From: Pyxidicoccus trucidator
GTDB lineage: Bacteria; Myxococcota; Myxococcia; Myxococcales; Myxococcaceae
Length of the DNA stretch: 64,000 bases
Direction: 5' to 3'
NCBI RefSeq assembly: GCF_010894435.1
Contig: NZ_JAAIXZ010000016.1
Coordinates: 62,001 to 126,000 of the forward strand
The notes beneath the pieces are model-generated. The model was given only the letters and a program-made list of their open reading frames with translations. It did not search any database and had not been told where the DNA came from. The number at the start of each line of letters is the position of its first letter. The stretch's first letter is position 1. Below are positions 35,501-43,578 of this stretch, piece by piece. The position numbers were made by a program, and so were the translations under genes.

Positions 35501-35548
35501 GACGTGCGCGGAGCGCTCCTCCTCGTCCTGCGCCAGGAAGGCACTCAC
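32513..35548 (-). CDS. Type I polyketide synthase module (KS-AT-ACP)
   Basis: A 1011-residue single extension module. The ketosynthase (15-435) has Cys184 in QTACSTSLVA, His319 in EAHGTGTRLGDP and His357 in KTNIGHTDAAAG. The acyltransferase (530-830) has Ser631 in VVGHSLGAYAA. The carrier (930-995) has the pantetheine Ser959 in NFFELGGDSL. There is no ketoreductase, dehydratase, enoylreductase, methyltransferase or thioesterase, so the product stays a beta-keto thioester. The AT position that usually reads HAFH (malonyl) or YASH (methylmalonyl) reads GAGH at 727-730. GTG 35548 overlaps the NRPS stop (GTGA), so extension of the NRPS peptide is expected. Confidence 0.95.
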   Translation of the reverse strand: MSAFLAQDEEERSAHVAVVGLACRFPGAANAAEFWSNLAGGVESITFFGPDGRPREQPPGESAVGEEVPAFGLVADADRFDVAAFGCSPLEALMLDPQHRVFLECAREALEDAGYDPARYRGAIGLYAGGSETSYLSTLRARRELLAGASDWQLRLATGVDFLTSRVAYKLGLRGPAVTVQTACSTSLVAIHLAAQALLSGDCDIALAGGASVHVPPRFGHYSEGGPLSPDGRCRAFDARAQGTVGSNGAGLVVLKRLADALEDGDTIRAVLRGSAINNDAAGKIGFTAPSVEGQARVIETALRAAGVEPESITSIEAHGTGTRLGDPIELAALTKAFGTRQRHFCWLGSVKTNIGHTDAAAGVAGFIKTVLALEHRKLPPSLNFEQPNPEIDFEHSPFRVNTELRDWDTGGLPRRAGVSSLGIGGTNAHAVLEEAPEQPVSERSRTPQLLVLSAHGPSALARAVDRLGGHLRQHPEVSLGDIAWTLQVGRPAHAHRGFAVGCDSTEVLRVLAEQEGSPGDARLEPGERPVVFMFPGHGGQHVGMGRELYATQPAFREAVDECREHLTPLLGFDLRAVLHPEPSDAAARERASARMGDFVTGQLSVFVIEYAVARLWKRWGVKPAAVVGHSLGAYAAATVAGVFSLADALHLVLERSRILASLPAGAMLAVPLPESELVPLLQAGLSLAAVNGPAQCAVSGPVADIEALQARLTARGVESRLLRIPGAGHSHLVEPSLAAFSASVQRVERRPPQLRWISDLTGAAVSAEQAVDPAYWAAHLRHTVRFGEALSTLLAGPASIFLEVGPGRTLATLARQHPDEGTHLSVATLPHPADDTSDLVSALTAAGRLWAAGVPLSWQGLHAGARRQRVPLPTYPFERQRYLVEAPDTPAPVSGQAGEGSLPASPRSDAATVPTATGPELPETGDPTVHRIATAFAEVLGLSRVGLHDNFFELGGDSLMAAQLIARLRPHVSTPLRVKAIFRAPTVARLARYLEETSSDTSPPPGASSK

Positions 35549-38500
35549 TCCGCTTCCTCCCGGGTGCCGTCCGTCGCCAGCCGTTCCCGGCGGCCCAGCA
35601 GGCGCGCGCGCCCGCTCCGCCGCTGCTCCTGACGCTGCTCCCGCTCGGCGGCCGCCTCCCCACCATCGTCCTGGCCCTGGAGATACCCGGCGAGTGCCCG
35701 GACGGTGGGGAACTCGAACAGCTTCACCATGGGCATGTCGTGCCCCAGGCGGCTCTTCAGGAGGTATTGCACCTGCGCGAGCAGCAGGGAGTGTCCGCCG
35801 AGGTCGAAGAAGTTGTCCTCCGCGCCCACGCGCTCCAGGCGCAGCGTCTCGCACCAGAGGCCGGCGAGCCGGCGCTCCAGCTCGCTTGCGAGCGGAGCCT
35901 GAGGCGCTTGCGTCGCGGCGCTGGGCTCGGGCAGCGCCCGCTCATCCACCTTCCCACCGTGGGTGAGCGGCAGCGTCCCCAGCTCCACGTAGGCGGAGGG
36001 AATCATGTAGGCCGGCAGCTCGCGGGCGAGGTGCTCGCGCAACCGCGCCGGTGAAGGCATGGCCTGTCCGGCCCGGGGAACGAGGTAGCCGACCAGTCGC
36101 GCCTCTCCGCCCGGAGCGCTCCACGCACGGACGTGGGCCTCGGCGAGTCCAGGACACGTGCGCAGCAGCGCGGAGACCTCCGCCGGCTCCACCCGGAAGC
36201 CACGAACCTTGACCTGCGAGTCCATGCGGCCCAGGAACTCGAGCGCGCCGTCCGGACGGGAGCAGACGCGGTCTCCCGTGCGGTACAGGCGCGCGCCAGG
36301 GCGCGAGGAGAACGGGTCGGGGATGAAGCATCCGGCCGTGAGGTCCGGGCGGTTCAGGTAGCCCCGCGCCACCCCGGCACCGCCGACATACAGCTCTCCC
36401 GCGACGCCCGGCGGCACCGGCTGCAGCTCGGCATCCAGGACATACGCCGTGGCACCGTCGATGGGCTGGCCGATGGCGGGCAGCGCCTCGTTCGGGCCTC
36501 CGGGGAGTACCTCGCAGGAGGTGGCCGTCACGGTCGTCTCCGTGGGGCCGTACTGGTTGAACAGCCGCCAGGGCAGCCCGGGTGCCGGACGCGCGTGGAG
36601 CCGGTCTCCGCCCGCGAGCACCGTGCGCAGCGCGCACGCAGCGGGCCATGCCAGGGCCAACAGCCGCTCGGCGAGCGCCGTGGGCAGGTCCGTGAAGGTG
36701 ATGCACTCGGAGAGGAGCCACGCCTGGAGCCGCTCCGGGGACAGGCGCACGTCCTGTCCGGGGACATGCAGCGTCGCGCCGGCCGACAGCGCCGGCCAGA
36801 CCTCCGCGGCGGACGGGTCGAAGGCGGGAGAATAGAGGAGCGTGGTGCGGCTGTTCGCGTCCAGGCCGAAGGCACGCCGGTGCCACCCGACGAGGTGGGC
36901 CAGCGAGCGGTGCTCCACCATCACCCCCTTGGGCCTGCCCGTGGAGCCGGAGGTGTACATGACGTAGGCCAGCTGGCCGGGCCGCACGCCGGTGGGAAGG
37001 TGGCCGCGTGGCGTGCCGGGGGCGCGAAAGTCCCCGACGCACACCCGCTCCAGCGCGGTGGGAAGCCGCTCGACAAGGGCTCCGGTGGTGACCACCTGGC
37101 GGACGCCTGCATCGGCGAGGATGAGCGCGAGCCGCTCCGCGGGGTGCTCCGGGTCCAGGGGCAGGAAGGCGGCTCCGGCCAGCAACACTCCCAGCTCGGC
37201 TGTCACCAGGTCGGCGCCACGGGGCACGCAGACGCCGACGACCGGGTCCACGTCCGTGCCCTGCTGGCGGAGGTGCTCGGCCAGCAGCGTCGCGCGCCGG
37301 ACCAACTCCGCGTAGGTGAGGCTCCCTGCCTCGTCGTCCACGGCCACTGCGTCGGGCGTCCGCAGGGCCTGCTCCAGGACCTGGTGATGCACCGGAGGCT
37401 CGGAGCCACGCGCGGAGGGGACGTTGCGCTCCACCAGGAGGGCGTGGCGCTCCGCATCGGTGAGCATCGGCAGGCGCGACACAGGAGTGCCGGGGCTGGC
37501 CACCGCGGCCTCGAGCAGCCGCAGGAAGTGGGTGGACATCCGCTCCATCGTCGCGCGGTCGAAGAGGTCCCGGTTGTACTCCCAGATGAGCGAGATGCGG
37601 GCATCACCGCGCGCCGGGTCGCCCAGGTGCCGACCGGCATGCGGAATGGCGACGACGTCCAGGTCCACCTTCGAGGAGCCGTTGCCACGCTCGAAGATGG
37701 TGCATGCGGCACCGCCGAGCTGGGGACTGGGCACGGCCGAGTCGTGGAAGCTGAACATGGCCTGGACGAGCGGGTTTCGACTGGGGTCGCGCTTCACGCC
37801 CAGGCCCTCGACCAGCTTGAGGAAGGGATACGTCTGGTGCTCCGCCGCCGCGGCGGTGAGGTCCCTCACCTGGCGGACCAGGTCGCGGAACGACGGCGCG
37901 CCGGAGACGTCACACCGCAGGACGACGGCGTTGACGAACATGCCGATGAGGTTCTCGACGTTCCGGATGCCGGCCCTGGCGGCGAAGGCCGAGCCGATGC
38001 ACAGGTCGCGCTCCCCGGTGTAGCGGTGCAGCAGCGTGGCGAAGGCGGCGAAGAGGGCGTTGAAGAGGGTGACGCCCTCCTGCTGGCAGAAGACCCGCAG
38101 GGCGCCGGGCAGCGCGGGCGGCAGCTCCAGCCGGAGGAGGTCGCCGTTGAAGCTCTGCACGCGCGGGCGCGGGTGGTCGGTGCGCAGCGGCAGCACCTCG
38201 GGCGCGCCTGCCAACCGCTCGCGCCAGAAGGCGAGCTGGGCCTTCATCGCCGGGGAGTCGAGCGTCGAGCGCTGCCAGGCGGCGAAGTCGGCGTATTGCA
38301 CCGGCAGCTCCGGCAGCGGCGATTCTTCTCCGCGCAGGTAGGCGTTGTAGAGCGCGTCCAGCTCCCGCATCAGCACGGAGAAGGACGCACCATCGTGGAC
38401 GACGTGGTGCTCGACGAGGACGAGCTCGTGCTCGTCGGGAGCCAGGCGGATGGCACTCCAGCGGGCCAGTGGCGGCTCGAAGAGGGAGAGCGGTCGCCGC

Positions 38501-40686
38501 AGCTCCTCGCGGATGGACTCCTCCCTCCGGCGCTCCCGCTCGTCCCCGGACAGCCCACTCAGGTCGAGCAGTGGAACCTGCACGGGCGTCACCGGCCTGA
38601 CGCGCTGCCATGGCCGGCCGTCGACCTCCTCATAGGTCGTCCGTAGCAGCTCGTGGCGCCGCGTAATCTCCGTCAGGGCACGCTCCAACACCGCCAGGTC
38701 CAGCCCGCCCAGCACGCGGAGGGTCGTCTGCGCTTGATATGAAATGCTGCCGGGCGACAGCTTCTGGAGGAACCAGACCTGCTCCTGCTGCACGGAGAGC
38801 GGCGCCCGCTCTCGGCCGGCGGCGCGGACCACGGGCGGCAGCACGTCCTTCGCAGGAGTAGCTCGCCGCGCCTCCAGCACCTCCGCCAGCTGTGCGATGC
38901 GCGGGTGGGCGAAGAGCTCCCGCAGTGACAGGGGGAGGCCCAGCGCGTCCTCAATCCGGGTGGTGATCTGCGTGGCGAGCAGGGAGTGGCCTCCCAGCTC
39001 GAAGAAGTCGTCCTCGATGCCCACCTGCTCCAGGCACAACACCGCCTGCCACACCCGCGCGAGCCCGTGCTCCAGCTCCGTGCGGGGCGCGACGTACGCA
39101 CGGCTCCGAGGCGCGTGGACGGCGGGAACAGGGAGCGCCTGGACGTCCACCTTGCCGGTGGGGCCGAGCGGAAGCGCGTCCATCACGACGAACGTCCGCG
39201 GCATCATGGCCTCGGGAAGCCAGGCCCGGAGGTGCTCGCGAAGCTGCTCCGTCCCAGGGACGGCGCGCGCATCCCTCGGCGCGAACCACGCGACGAAGGA
39301 GACGTCCGGGCCAGCTTCCGGCGTTCCGGTGAGGGCCCCGGTGCTCCGCGCCATGACGTGCGCGGCGCCGACGTGCGGATGGGTCAGCAGCGCGGCGGTG
39401 ACTTCCGCGGGCTCGACACGAATGCCGCGCACCTTCACCTGCGAGTCGATGCGGCCGTGGAACTCCAGCGAGCCATCCGGCAACCGGCGTCCGAGGTCGC
39501 CCGTGCGATACAGGCGCTCGCCGCCAGTGAGGGAGAAGGGGTTGGGAATGAAGCGCTCGGCGGTGAGGTGCGGTGCGCCCACGTACCCGCGAGCCAGGCC
39601 CGGCCCTCCGATGAAGAGCTCCCCCGTCTCCCCGGCGCCCACGGGCCGCAGCTCCGCGTCGAGGAGGTGGAGCTCCGCACCGTCGATGGGACGGCCGATG
39701 GACGGCAGGCGCTCCTCGCGCGACTCCTCGCCGGGCGGGACGATGCCCGAGGTGCAGTAGATGGTGCACTCGGCCGGGCCATAGCCATTCACGAGCTGGA
39801 AGGGCAGCCCGGGCCTGGGTCGCACGTGCAGCCGGTCTCCCCCGGTGAGCAGCAGGCGCAAGGCACAGTCCTCCGGCCAGAGAAGCGGGAGCACGCGCTC
39901 GGCGAGCGGCGTCGGCAGGAAGACGAAGGTGATGCCCCGGGCCAGCAGCCACTCCTGCAACCTCCGAGGCGACAGGCGCGTCTCCTCGTCAGGCGGCAGC
40001 TCCAGGCGCACGCCCGAGGCCAGCGAGGGCAGGATGGACATGACCGACGCGTCGAAGCCTGGCGAGGCCACCACCCCGGCGCAATCCGCCGACGACAGCG
40101 CGAACGTGCCGCGGTGGTACGCCGTGAAGGCGGACAGGGCGCGGTGGCTGACCATCACCCCCTTGGGAAGCCCCGTGGAGCCCGAGGTGTGGATGACGTA
40201 GGCGAGGTGGTCCGGCAGGACGTGCACGCCCGGATTCACCGCCGGGAACGACGCGAGCTCCAGTCCCGAGGGAGAGACGACCTGGGCGCCGTCCAACGCG
40301 AGCCGCTCCACGGCAGCGCCCGTGCCGATAACAAGCTTCACGCCCGCGGAGGCCACCATGTATCGCAAGCGCTCGGGCGGGGTGGACGGCTCCAGCGGAA
40401 GCCAGGCGGCTCCCGCCTTGAGTACGCCCAGGATGGACACCACGAGCTCGGCGCTTCGAGGGAGGCAGATACCGATGATGGAATCCGGCCCGGCCCCCCG
40501 CGCGAGCAGCGCCTGCGCCAGCCGGTTCGCGTGCTCGTTCAGCGCGGCATAGGTGAGGGTCTCACCCCCGTGGCTCACCGCTACATGGAAGGGAAGTTCG
40601 GTCGCTTGTTGCTCGACGAGTTGGTGGACGAGGGGGAACAGCAAGAGGCCTCCGGCCGGCGCCGTACGTTCGCGGAGTGCCCGCAC
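35545..40686 (-). CDS. Non-ribosomal peptide synthetase (A-PCP-C-A-PCP)
   Basis: A 1713-residue two-module synthetase. A1 (about 20-520) has HTSGSTGLPKG and the pocket residues Asp212, Ala213, Met216, Phe256, Leu280, Gly282, Gly301, Ile309, Tyr310, Lys512, suggesting a branched aliphatic amino acid. PCP1 has Ser568 (FFELGGHSLL). The condensation domain (628-1060) has HHVVHDG at 760-766. A2 (1095-1590) has the pocket Asp1290, Pro1291, Ala1294, Asp1333, Leu1357, Gly1359, Gln1378, Val1386, Thr1387, which I cannot match. PCP2 has Ser1633. A charged tail (1675-1713) may dock to the PKS. There is no condensation domain before A1, so A1-PCP1 loads the first residue uncapped. GTG 40686 is the only usable start and has no clear ribosome binding site; the upstream operon ends 48 bases before it. 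Confidence 0.95.
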   Translation of the reverse strand: MRALRERTAPAGGLLLFPLVHQLVEQQATELPFHVAVSHGGETLTYAALNEHANRLAQALLARGAGPDSIIGICLPRSAELVVSILGVLKAGAAWLPLEPSTPPERLRYMVASAGVKLVIGTGAAVERLALDGAQVVSPSGLELASFPAVNPGVHVLPDHLAYVIHTSGSTGLPKGVMVSHRALSAFTAYHRGTFALSSADCAGVVASPGFDASVMSILPSLASGVRLELPPDEETRLSPRRLQEWLLARGITFVFLPTPLAERVLPLLWPEDCALRLLLTGGDRLHVRPRPGLPFQLVNGYGPAECTIYCTSGIVPPGEESREERLPSIGRPIDGAELHLLDAELRPVGAGETGELFIGGPGLARGYVGAPHLTAERFIPNPFSLTGGERLYRTGDLGRRLPDGSLEFHGRIDSQVKVRGIRVEPAEVTAALLTHPHVGAAHVMARSTGALTGTPEAGPDVSFVAWFAPRDARAVPGTEQLREHLRAWLPEAMMPRTFVVMDALPLGPTGKVDVQALPVPAVHAPRSRAYVAPRTELEHGLARVWQAVLCLEQVGIEDDFFELGGHSLLATQITTRIEDALGLPLSLRELFAHPRIAQLAEVLEARRATPAKDVLPPVVRAAGRERAPLSVQQEQVWFLQKLSPGSISYQAQTTLRVLGGLDLAVLERALTEITRRHELLRTTYEEVDGRPWQRVRPVTPVQVPLLDLSGLSGDERERRREESIREELRRPLSLFEPPLARWSAIRLAPDEHELVLVEHHVVHDGASFSVLMRELDALYNAYLRGEESPLPELPVQYADFAAWQRSTLDSPAMKAQLAFWRERLAGAPEVLPLRTDHPRPRVQSFNGDLLRLELPPALPGALRVFCQQEGVTLFNALFAAFATLLHRYTGERDLCIGSAFAARAGIRNVENLIGMFVNAVVLRCDVSGAPSFRDLVRQVRDLTAAAAEHQTYPFLKLVEGLGVKRDPSRNPLVQAMFSFHDSAVPSPQLGGAACTIFERGNGSSKVDLDVVAIPHAGRHLGDPARGDARISLIWEYNRDLFDRATMERMSTHFLRLLEAAVASPGTPVSRLPMLTDAERHALLVERNVPSARGSEPPVHHQVLEQALRTPDAVAVDDEAGSLTYAELVRRATLLAEHLRQQGTDVDPVVGVCVPRGADLVTAELGVLLAGAAFLPLDPEHPAERLALILADAGVRQVVTTGALVERLPTALERVCVGDFRAPGTPRGHLPTGVRPGQLAYVMYTSGSTGRPKGVMVEHRSLAHLVGWHRRAFGLDANSRTTLLYSPAFDPSAAEVWPALSAGATLHVPGQDVRLSPERLQAWLLSECITFTDLPTALAERLLALAWPAACALRTVLAGGDRLHARPAPGLPWRLFNQYGPTETTVTATSCEVLPGGPNEALPAIGQPIDGATAYVLDAELQPVPPGVAGELYVGGAGVARGYLNRPDLTAGCFIPDPFSSRPGARLYRTGDRVCSRPDGALEFLGRMDSQVKVRGFRVEPAEVSALLRTCPGLAEAHVRAWSAPGGEARLVGYLVPRAGQAMPSPARLREHLARELPAYMIPSAYVELGTLPLTHGGKVDERALPEPSAATQAPQAPLASELERRLAGLWCETLRLERVGAEDNFFDLGGHSLLLAQVQYLLKSRLGHDMPMVKLFEFPTVRALAGYLQGQDDGGEAAAEREQRQEQRRSGRARLLGRRERLATDGTREEAE

Positions 40687-40734
40687 CGGCGGGTTGGAGC
40701 TATCAGTTGAGTCTGTCCTGGTGCTGCGCCCGCA

Positions 40735-43578
40735 TCAGGCGACGACGTCGGGGTCGGGCAGGGGCTTCGCGGGGAACACCTGCACGTTCCCCTTCTTCTT
40801 GAAGTACGTCACATCGTCGCTTGAGGGGACATCCGTCGTGCTCGTCGCGGCAATCACGGCCCCCAGCTTCTGGAGCCGTCTGTTGCATGGGTACTTGCCA
40901 TGGGTCGGGCACCCCGCAGGGTATAGATACTTGGAATGCGCCGCATCACTGCACTTGAACAACACGACTCCCGCGCTGAGGGAGCTTGCGTCACGATCAC
41001 AACGGGCGCCGTTGATGCCAGTCTTCGTCGCGTGGGTGTCGCACGAGTACGTGCCGTCGCACGTCCGAGCCACGGACTCCATGCGTGAGCCGTCGACGTT
41101 GAAGATGAGGCCACCCGGCAGCGCGCTCACCTCCTTTCCGGCGTCGCTACCGCCGATCGACATGCCCCACGAGGGAATGAGCTGGACCTGCACCTTGGGA
41201 TCGCCCGCGCGCTTGTTCGGCCCGTTGTAGAAGTTCCACAACCGGTCCTTCGCGTGGTCGAGGCACACTTCCAGACCGAATGTGACCCCGTGCATGGTGA
41301 AGACGCTGCCGCCCCCGGCCCCCGACAGGTTGATCTCCGAGCCCACCACACTGCCCGGACGCCGCTTCACGTTGGGGTTTGCCCCGACGAGGTCACTCGA
41401 ACCGTCGGTCGGCAGGACGGGGCGGTCGTCCGTGTCGTCGATCTTGACCTTGCGGTTCACGCCGGTCTTCGCGTGGAAGGCAAGGTTCGCGTCGCGGATG
41501 AAGTCGATGGGCGAGATGTTCTCTTTGTAGGTGACGACCTCGCGCAAGCTCCCGTCGCCGAGGAGCGGTGCATGCCAGCCCTTCTGGACCAGCGCGACGT
41601 TGAAGACCTCTGTCGCGACCGGCTCCAGCAGCGTGAGCGGCCTGCCCTTCTCGTACGCACCTCCCGGCGACAACGTCAGCCAGTAGAAGCCCTCCGCCTC
41701 CTTGAAGTCGACCTTGGTGATGTTGCTGGTGATGCCATTGCTCACGGCCTGCCAGCGTTCACCGGCGACGGTGACGACTTCCTTCGTGCCAGGGTCGATC
41801 GGGATGCGGGCGCAGAACTTGGACGCCACCTTGATCTGCGTCTTCGTGCCGACGAACGGCGGCCACGTGTCGGCGATCGTCATCACGGGCTCGATCATCT
41901 CCGTGTCATCGCCATTGGCCAACCCGGCGGTGCTGTCGAGCATGAGCGCGAGCGTGGTGCCGCCGTCGGCCAGGTCCACGACACCCGCACCGACGGGGTC
42001 CGCGGAGATCTTCGTCTTCGTCGCCCCCTTCTGGAAGACCCACCCCCTCTTCGGAGCCGACCAGATCTTGGCCGTGATCTTCGTCGCGGAATCGACGGTG
42101 ACGACCTTCACGGCATGAATCGACTCGCCGTGGGCGAGCTTCCCCCCCGCGTCTGACTCGTGCAGCTGCCGGCCAATCACCGTCCCGAAGACGAACATCC
42201 AGTCGAGGTACTGGTGCTTGTCGGTCTCGGCGCGGAGCTTCGGAAGGATGGTGGAGATCTCCTCGACCGGATAGGCCCCGTCCTTTCCACGGAAGTAGAA
42301 CTCGGGCGCGACGAACACCTTCAGGATCTTCCGGTTCGCGTCCGTATCCACATGCGCGCGCTGGATGGCGTCGATCATCACCTCGCAGCGCTTCCTGATA
42401 TCGGTGGCGGTGACATATCTGCCGAGGTACTCGTCTCCGGCAGCGTTGGTGTCGTTGCGCACATTGAAGCCGATGAGCTGCACCTGCTCATAGGCGAACA
42501 CGGGCACTTGCGTCGGCATGGTCGCGAGCGCCAGGCCATTGTCCTCGTCGCCGTCGCTGTGGGCCTGGAGCTGGACCCGATACGGCATCTTCGTCGGGTC
42601 GACCCGGGCCTTGTCCCACTTCACGGGGCCCTTCAGGAGGTCGTAGCTGCCAGCGGCGAGCTGCTCCTTCGTGAGCACCGTGAAGAAGGCGACGGCGCCG
42701 TCCTTGTCGTGCACCGAGAGCTGACCGACCTTGAGCTTGGCCTTCGAAGAGGCCTCTGCCTCGAGCTTCCAGGTCACCACGAGCGACGTCTCTTCGAGCT
42801 CGCGCCGGGCCCTCCCCGTGAGGCGCCAGCGCGGATAGAAGGGCTCGAGCTTGAGGCGAGCGTCCTTGTCGGTGTCGTCCTTGTAGTAGCGAATCAGCAC
42901 TGCGTAGGGCGCGCAGCGCGAGGTGATCTTCGCCGGGCTCTTGAGCACGCCCTCCGTGGCGTTGCTCGTGCCGTCCCACGTAATCGTTTCCATCCCTGGC
43001 GTGGCCGGCAGGGAGTTCCTCACGAGGTGCGTGTGTGACGGCTCGTCCACGTCGTCTGTTCCGCAGGGCTTCTCCACCTCGACGGTGCCGGCACCCTCGC
43101 GATCCTTCACGACCGTGAAATAACCTGTCGCGTGCACCTCGAAGTCGCGCTTGTCGGCGCGGGTGTCCGCGCCTTCAAACCGGCAGCGCGCCGTGCAGGT
43201 CTCCGTTGCGGGGTCGAAGAAGGCCGTGAGCTCGGTGATGGCAACGGCGGTAGGCGGGAGCCGCCGCTTCACCTTGACCGTATGCACCTTCTCGACGGCG
43301 AGCGTCGGCGTCCATGGCACGGGCTTGAGGAGTGGCTGCTTCGTGCCACGCCCCGGGTCGAGGACGGAGTCGAGCGGATCCACGGCGACGCTCGAGCAGC
43401 CCACGAGCTCCACCAGCGCGCGGTTGATCTCCGCGGGGTCCTTCGTCCCCCAGTTGTAGAGCCCCACCGTATCGAGCTGGCCATCGAGCCCGTTCGCCAG
43501 GAGGAGCTGGCGGAGCGTGTGCCCCTTGGTGATGGTGAGCTTGGGAGCGTCCGAGCGCGGACCGTACGCGATGCTCAT
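40735..43578 (-). CDS. 947-residue protein with C-terminal nitrilase-type domain
   Basis: No signal peptide. Residues 10-100 hold a LysM-like or effector-leader region (KLTITKGHTLRQLLLANGL, LYNWGTKDPAEINRALVELV), and 100-370 hold two beta-rich domains of unknown type. From about 365 the chain looks like a carbon-nitrogen hydrolase: Glu426 in VFVAPEFYFRGKDG, Lys685 in VVTYKENISPIDF and Cys772 in TFGLEVCLDHAKDRLW match the Glu-Lys-Cys triad of nitrilases, followed by VQLIPSWGMSIGG. The Glu-to-Lys distance is about 260 residues, far longer than in ordinary nitrilases, so a large insertion (about 500-660) is present. The Cys-rich end (840-900) has eight cysteines and may bind metal. It overlaps the upstream gene by four bases. 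A secreted amidase-type effector is possible; the triad is seen, the role is inference. Confidence 0.65.
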   Translation of the reverse strand: MSIAYGPRSDAPKLTITKGHTLRQLLLANGLDGQLDTVGLYNWGTKDPAEINRALVELVGCSSVAVDPLDSVLDPGRGTKQPLLKPVPWTPTLAVEKVHTVKVKRRLPPTAVAITELTAFFDPATETCTARCRFEGADTRADKRDFEVHATGYFTVVKDREGAGTVEVEKPCGTDDVDEPSHTHLVRNSLPATPGMETITWDGTSNATEGVLKSPAKITSRCAPYAVLIRYYKDDTDKDARLKLEPFYPRWRLTGRARRELEETSLVVTWKLEAEASSKAKLKVGQLSVHDKDGAVAFFTVLTKEQLAAGSYDLLKGPVKWDKARVDPTKMPYRVQLQAHSDGDEDNGLALATMPTQVPVFAYEQVQLIGFNVRNDTNAAGDEYLGRYVTATDIRKRCEVMIDAIQRAHVDTDANRKILKVFVAPEFYFRGKDGAYPVEEISTILPKLRAETDKHQYLDWMFVFGTVIGRQLHESDAGGKLAHGESIHAVKVVTVDSATKITAKIWSAPKRGWVFQKGATKTKISADPVGAGVVDLADGGTTLALMLDSTAGLANGDDTEMIEPVMTIADTWPPFVGTKTQIKVASKFCARIPIDPGTKEVVTVAGERWQAVSNGITSNITKVDFKEAEGFYWLTLSPGGAYEKGRPLTLLEPVATEVFNVALVQKGWHAPLLGDGSLREVVTYKENISPIDFIRDANLAFHAKTGVNRKVKIDDTDDRPVLPTDGSSDLVGANPNVKRRPGSVVGSEINLSGAGGGSVFTMHGVTFGLEVCLDHAKDRLWNFYNGPNKRAGDPKVQVQLIPSWGMSIGGSDAGKEVSALPGGLIFNVDGSRMESVARTCDGTYSCDTHATKTGINGARCDRDASSLSAGVVLFKCSDAAHSKYLYPAGCPTHGKYPCNRRLQKLGAVIAATSTTDVPSSDDVTYFKKKGNVQVFPAKPLPDPDVVA

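Noticed and set aside
36133-38646. 837-residue plus-strand open frame
   Set aside because: Antisense shadow of the NRPS; no domain, and it lies across conserved NRPS motifs on the other strand.
29998-40686. Pyrrole-type starter (prolyl-PCP dehydrogenation) as the role of the ACAD
   Set aside because: A1 does not carry a proline code, and the ACAD is about 200 residues longer than prolyl-PCP dehydrogenases.
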